A DNA stretch of 25,251 nucleotides from JBDNDK01 sp046719185 (GTDB lineage Bacteria > Armatimonadota > UBA5829): positions 1 through 25,251 of the forward strand of contig JBDNDK010000018.1 of the NCBI GenBank assembly GCA_046719185.1, read 5' to 3'. Every line of letters begins with the position of its first letter. The stretch's first letter is position 1. Positions 23,075-25,251 of the stretch are shown here, in pieces. The notes beneath the pieces were generated by a model. That model worked only from the letters and a program-made list of their open reading frames with translations, searched no databases and was not told where the DNA came from. The position numbers and the translations under genes are program-made.

Positions 23075-25251
23075 ATGAATCAAAAATTGAAGTTATTAAT
23101 CTTATTAGCATTTTCTGCACTTTTATGCTTTGGTGTTATTTCTTTAGCAAATGCACAATGGCTAAATTCTGTGAAGATAAATCAAGAGGGTGAAACTAAT
23201 GTAAAAGGTTGCTCCCTATATGGGGCTTCAGATAACGGGTTTTATGCCTCTTATACTTCTCAACAGGGAATGAGATTTAAAAGATGTTATCCTAATGGAA
23301 CATTTTCTGCAGCAGTAGTTCCTGCAACTGGTACTATCTTTAATATAAATGTTGCAGAAGCATTTAATGGAGATATACACATAGTATGGGAAGACTGGGA
23401 TAATACTAATATTCCTATTGGTTGGGCAAGGTCAACAAATGGTGGTGCCTCTTTCTCAAGAACTTTTGTTCCAAATAACAATACGAAGTATCCTTACATA
23501 AGGCCTTTTGGGTCTTCTGGCTCTGCAAATATGCTTGTTACAGCTGGTTCAATAAATTATCCCAATACTGGAGATAATAATATTTATTATTCTGTTTTTA
23601 ATGGTGCTTCTTGGTCACCATCACCAACAGCTTTGGCTAATCAGACAAACAGTGAATATAGCCTTCATGGTTTAGCAACTTCTCCTGTGGATGGCTCTGT
23701 CTGGAAGATATACAATGGCAGAGACACAAAAATGTATATTAGAAGATTCAACGGTATATCTTGGGATGCTCCAATTTTAATCGATGGCACTTCAACATTT
23801 AGAGCAAGACAAGATATTGCTGTTAATAGTTTGGGTGAGGTTTTTTGCTTGTGGAGCCAGGATGAAAGGACTAGAATGAGAATATATAGTCCATCATCTG
23901 GTGTGAGCCAATTATATTCATTAGATCAAAATCAAGATTTTGCAAGAGTTGTGGCAATCCCAAATAGGGCAGATTTTTATATTATTTACACAGATAATAG
24001 AGCAAGTGTTTGGGGTAAAAGATATTTTCAAGGTGTATTTAGTCCAGCTGAGAGAGTATGTGCGGGTCTTCCTGATGGCTTTTATTCTGACACTTCTCTA
24101 GCAGTGACTCCAAATGGTACTTTATATGCTGGGTTTGAATATTGGCAGAATGGAACACCTCAATGGTGGTATTCAAAAAATACTTTCTTTGTGGGTGCTG
24201 ATACAACTCCTCCAATATTTAATGGTCCTGTGAATGACGGTGGACCTGTTCAGTCAATATCAACATATATCTATGCAACTTGGGGAGAAGCAACAGATCC
24301 TGAAAGCGGAGTATATTCATATCAATATTCAATAGGCACATCACCTGGTGCTACAAATATCTTAGGTTGGACAACAAGACTTGCTACTCAATCAAGAGAA
24401 ATGCTTCATTCACATAATTATGCACCCGGCACATATTATGTAAATGTAAGAGCAATAAATAATGTAGGTTTAATCAGCAATGTAGTTTCAAGCAGTGGAA
24501 TACAGCTTACAGCACCTCCAAATCCTGCAACTTTTGTTTCAGCAGAAAGAGTGGATTCATCAAGCAAGATTTGTGAAAATGTTATGCTCAGAAAAGCAAG
24601 TTCTGGTGGAATCCATATGGTGTATGATGTAGACGAACCTCATGTCCATTACAGAATGAAAAATGCAAATGGGACTTGGGAGTCTGCAATTGGCATAGGT
24701 ACTGGTAAGTTTCCTGATATTGTAGAAGCTTCAAACGGTATTTTATATGCTATTTTCAATGGTAGTGGAGCAAGGGAAAATAATCCTCTCTATGAGAATG
24801 TAAAAGCTGGTTCATCTTGGGCTGGTCCAAGTTTGGTATATGGCGGCAGTATGAACTGGTATCCAAGACTTGCTGCTGGTGATTCTGGACAAGTTCATTT
24901 AGCTGGCCAACGTGGCAGAATCTTACAGATCTTGGCACATCTAGCAGATATGGTATTCCGGATATGGCAAGGGCTCAAGACGGCAGCTTGCATGCCTGTT
25001 GGATATCAGGAAACAATTTAGTTTACAGAAAATATCAAGGTGGTTCTTGGTCAACTCTGCAGACAATAGCTTCAGGTGGGTTTATGCTTTATCCAAGGAT
25101 AGCAGTGGATAGCACAGGCAAGCCTGCTATTGTATATCTTGATGACAGTTTAGTTGGTAACTATGTGTTGAAATTCACCAGATGGACAGGTGCTTCTTGG
25201 ACAAGTCCTCAAGTGATTGGTTATGGTCATTATCCATCTATAGCGATTGAC
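23075..25251 (+). CDS. Second large secreted propeller protein, paralog of the upstream gene; internal deletion with frameshift, 3' end outside window
   Basis: It begins with a Sec signal peptide (about 1-27, ending LANA) and follows the upstream paralog almost domain for domain: first propeller with STNGGASF and RPFGSSGSANMLVTAGSINY, the DTTPPIFNGPV Fn3-like domain, and the second propeller (GKFPDIVEASNG). After SGQVHL (24882-24899) the frame breaks. Reading from AGC at 24901 restores SWPTWQNLTDLGTSSRYGIP, then ISGNNLVYRKYQGGSW and GHYPSIAID to the window edge. The paralog has about 17 extra residues at this point (from LIQNSTT to GIRTT), so about 52 bases are missing. If no repair occurs, translation stops at TAG 25019-25021 after 648 residues. 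Whether the regulatory-like repeats and C-terminal modules of the paralog also follow here cannot be seen. Confidence 0.85.

Overview
The window is AT-rich bacterial DNA (roughly one third GC by eye). It carries two lipoproteins with clear lipoboxes, a TRAP transporter, a cobalamin ABC importer under a cobalamin riboswitch, and three secreted proteins with Sec signal peptides. This fits a carbohydrate-using, probably diderm bacterium from a poorly sampled lineage. No rRNA or phylum marker is present, so I do not assign a phylum. Most intergenic gaps are short and genes form small operons with Shine-Dalgarno sites. No tRNA, CRISPR array, prophage or transposase was found.

Layout. 1-1067 (-): 5' part of a GH4 NAD/metal-dependent glycosidase, with a 14-bp palindrome in its promoter region. 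1189-1552: remains of a broken gene. 1682-4453 (+): complete TRAP transporter (binding lipoprotein, small and large permeases, overlapping). 4580-5136: promoter, long leader, RRM RNA-binding protein and terminator. 5560-8646 (+): sugar-nucleotide operon of an epimerase, a sugar-1-phosphate nucleotidyltransferase and a frameshifted galactokinase. 8764-9971 (+): unrecognised acidic-tailed protein, also frameshifted. 9996-10114: terminator, then a pair of REP-like palindromes. 10179-11483 (-): UDP-glucose 6-dehydrogenase. 11637-15000 (+): promoter, cobalamin riboswitch, terminator, unknown 118-aa protein, then btuF-btuD-btuC. 15005-17623 (-): secreted right-handed beta-helix protein. 17833-25251 (+): two tandem paralogous genes for very large secreted beta-propeller proteins. 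The first is complete (1606 aa). The second carries a roughly 52-base deletion with frameshift and runs off the window.

How the parts may work together. GH4 enzyme plus TRAP transporter suggests import and cleavage of a (possibly acidic) saccharide. Galactokinase + nucleotidyltransferase + epimerase with no GalT-like gene could form a kinase/pyrophosphorylase/epimerase route from galactose to UDP-glucose. UDP-glucose dehydrogenase would then draw on that pool for UDP-glucuronate. The beta-helix protein and the modular propeller proteins look like extracellular polysaccharide-binding or -degrading factors. The cobalamin operon is a separate, B12-regulated import unit.

Four reading-frame breaks occur (near 1192-1198, 8251-8278, 9583-9585 and 24900). 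The two at homopolymers could be sequencing errors. The 24900 one looks like a true deletion by comparison with the neighbouring paralog.
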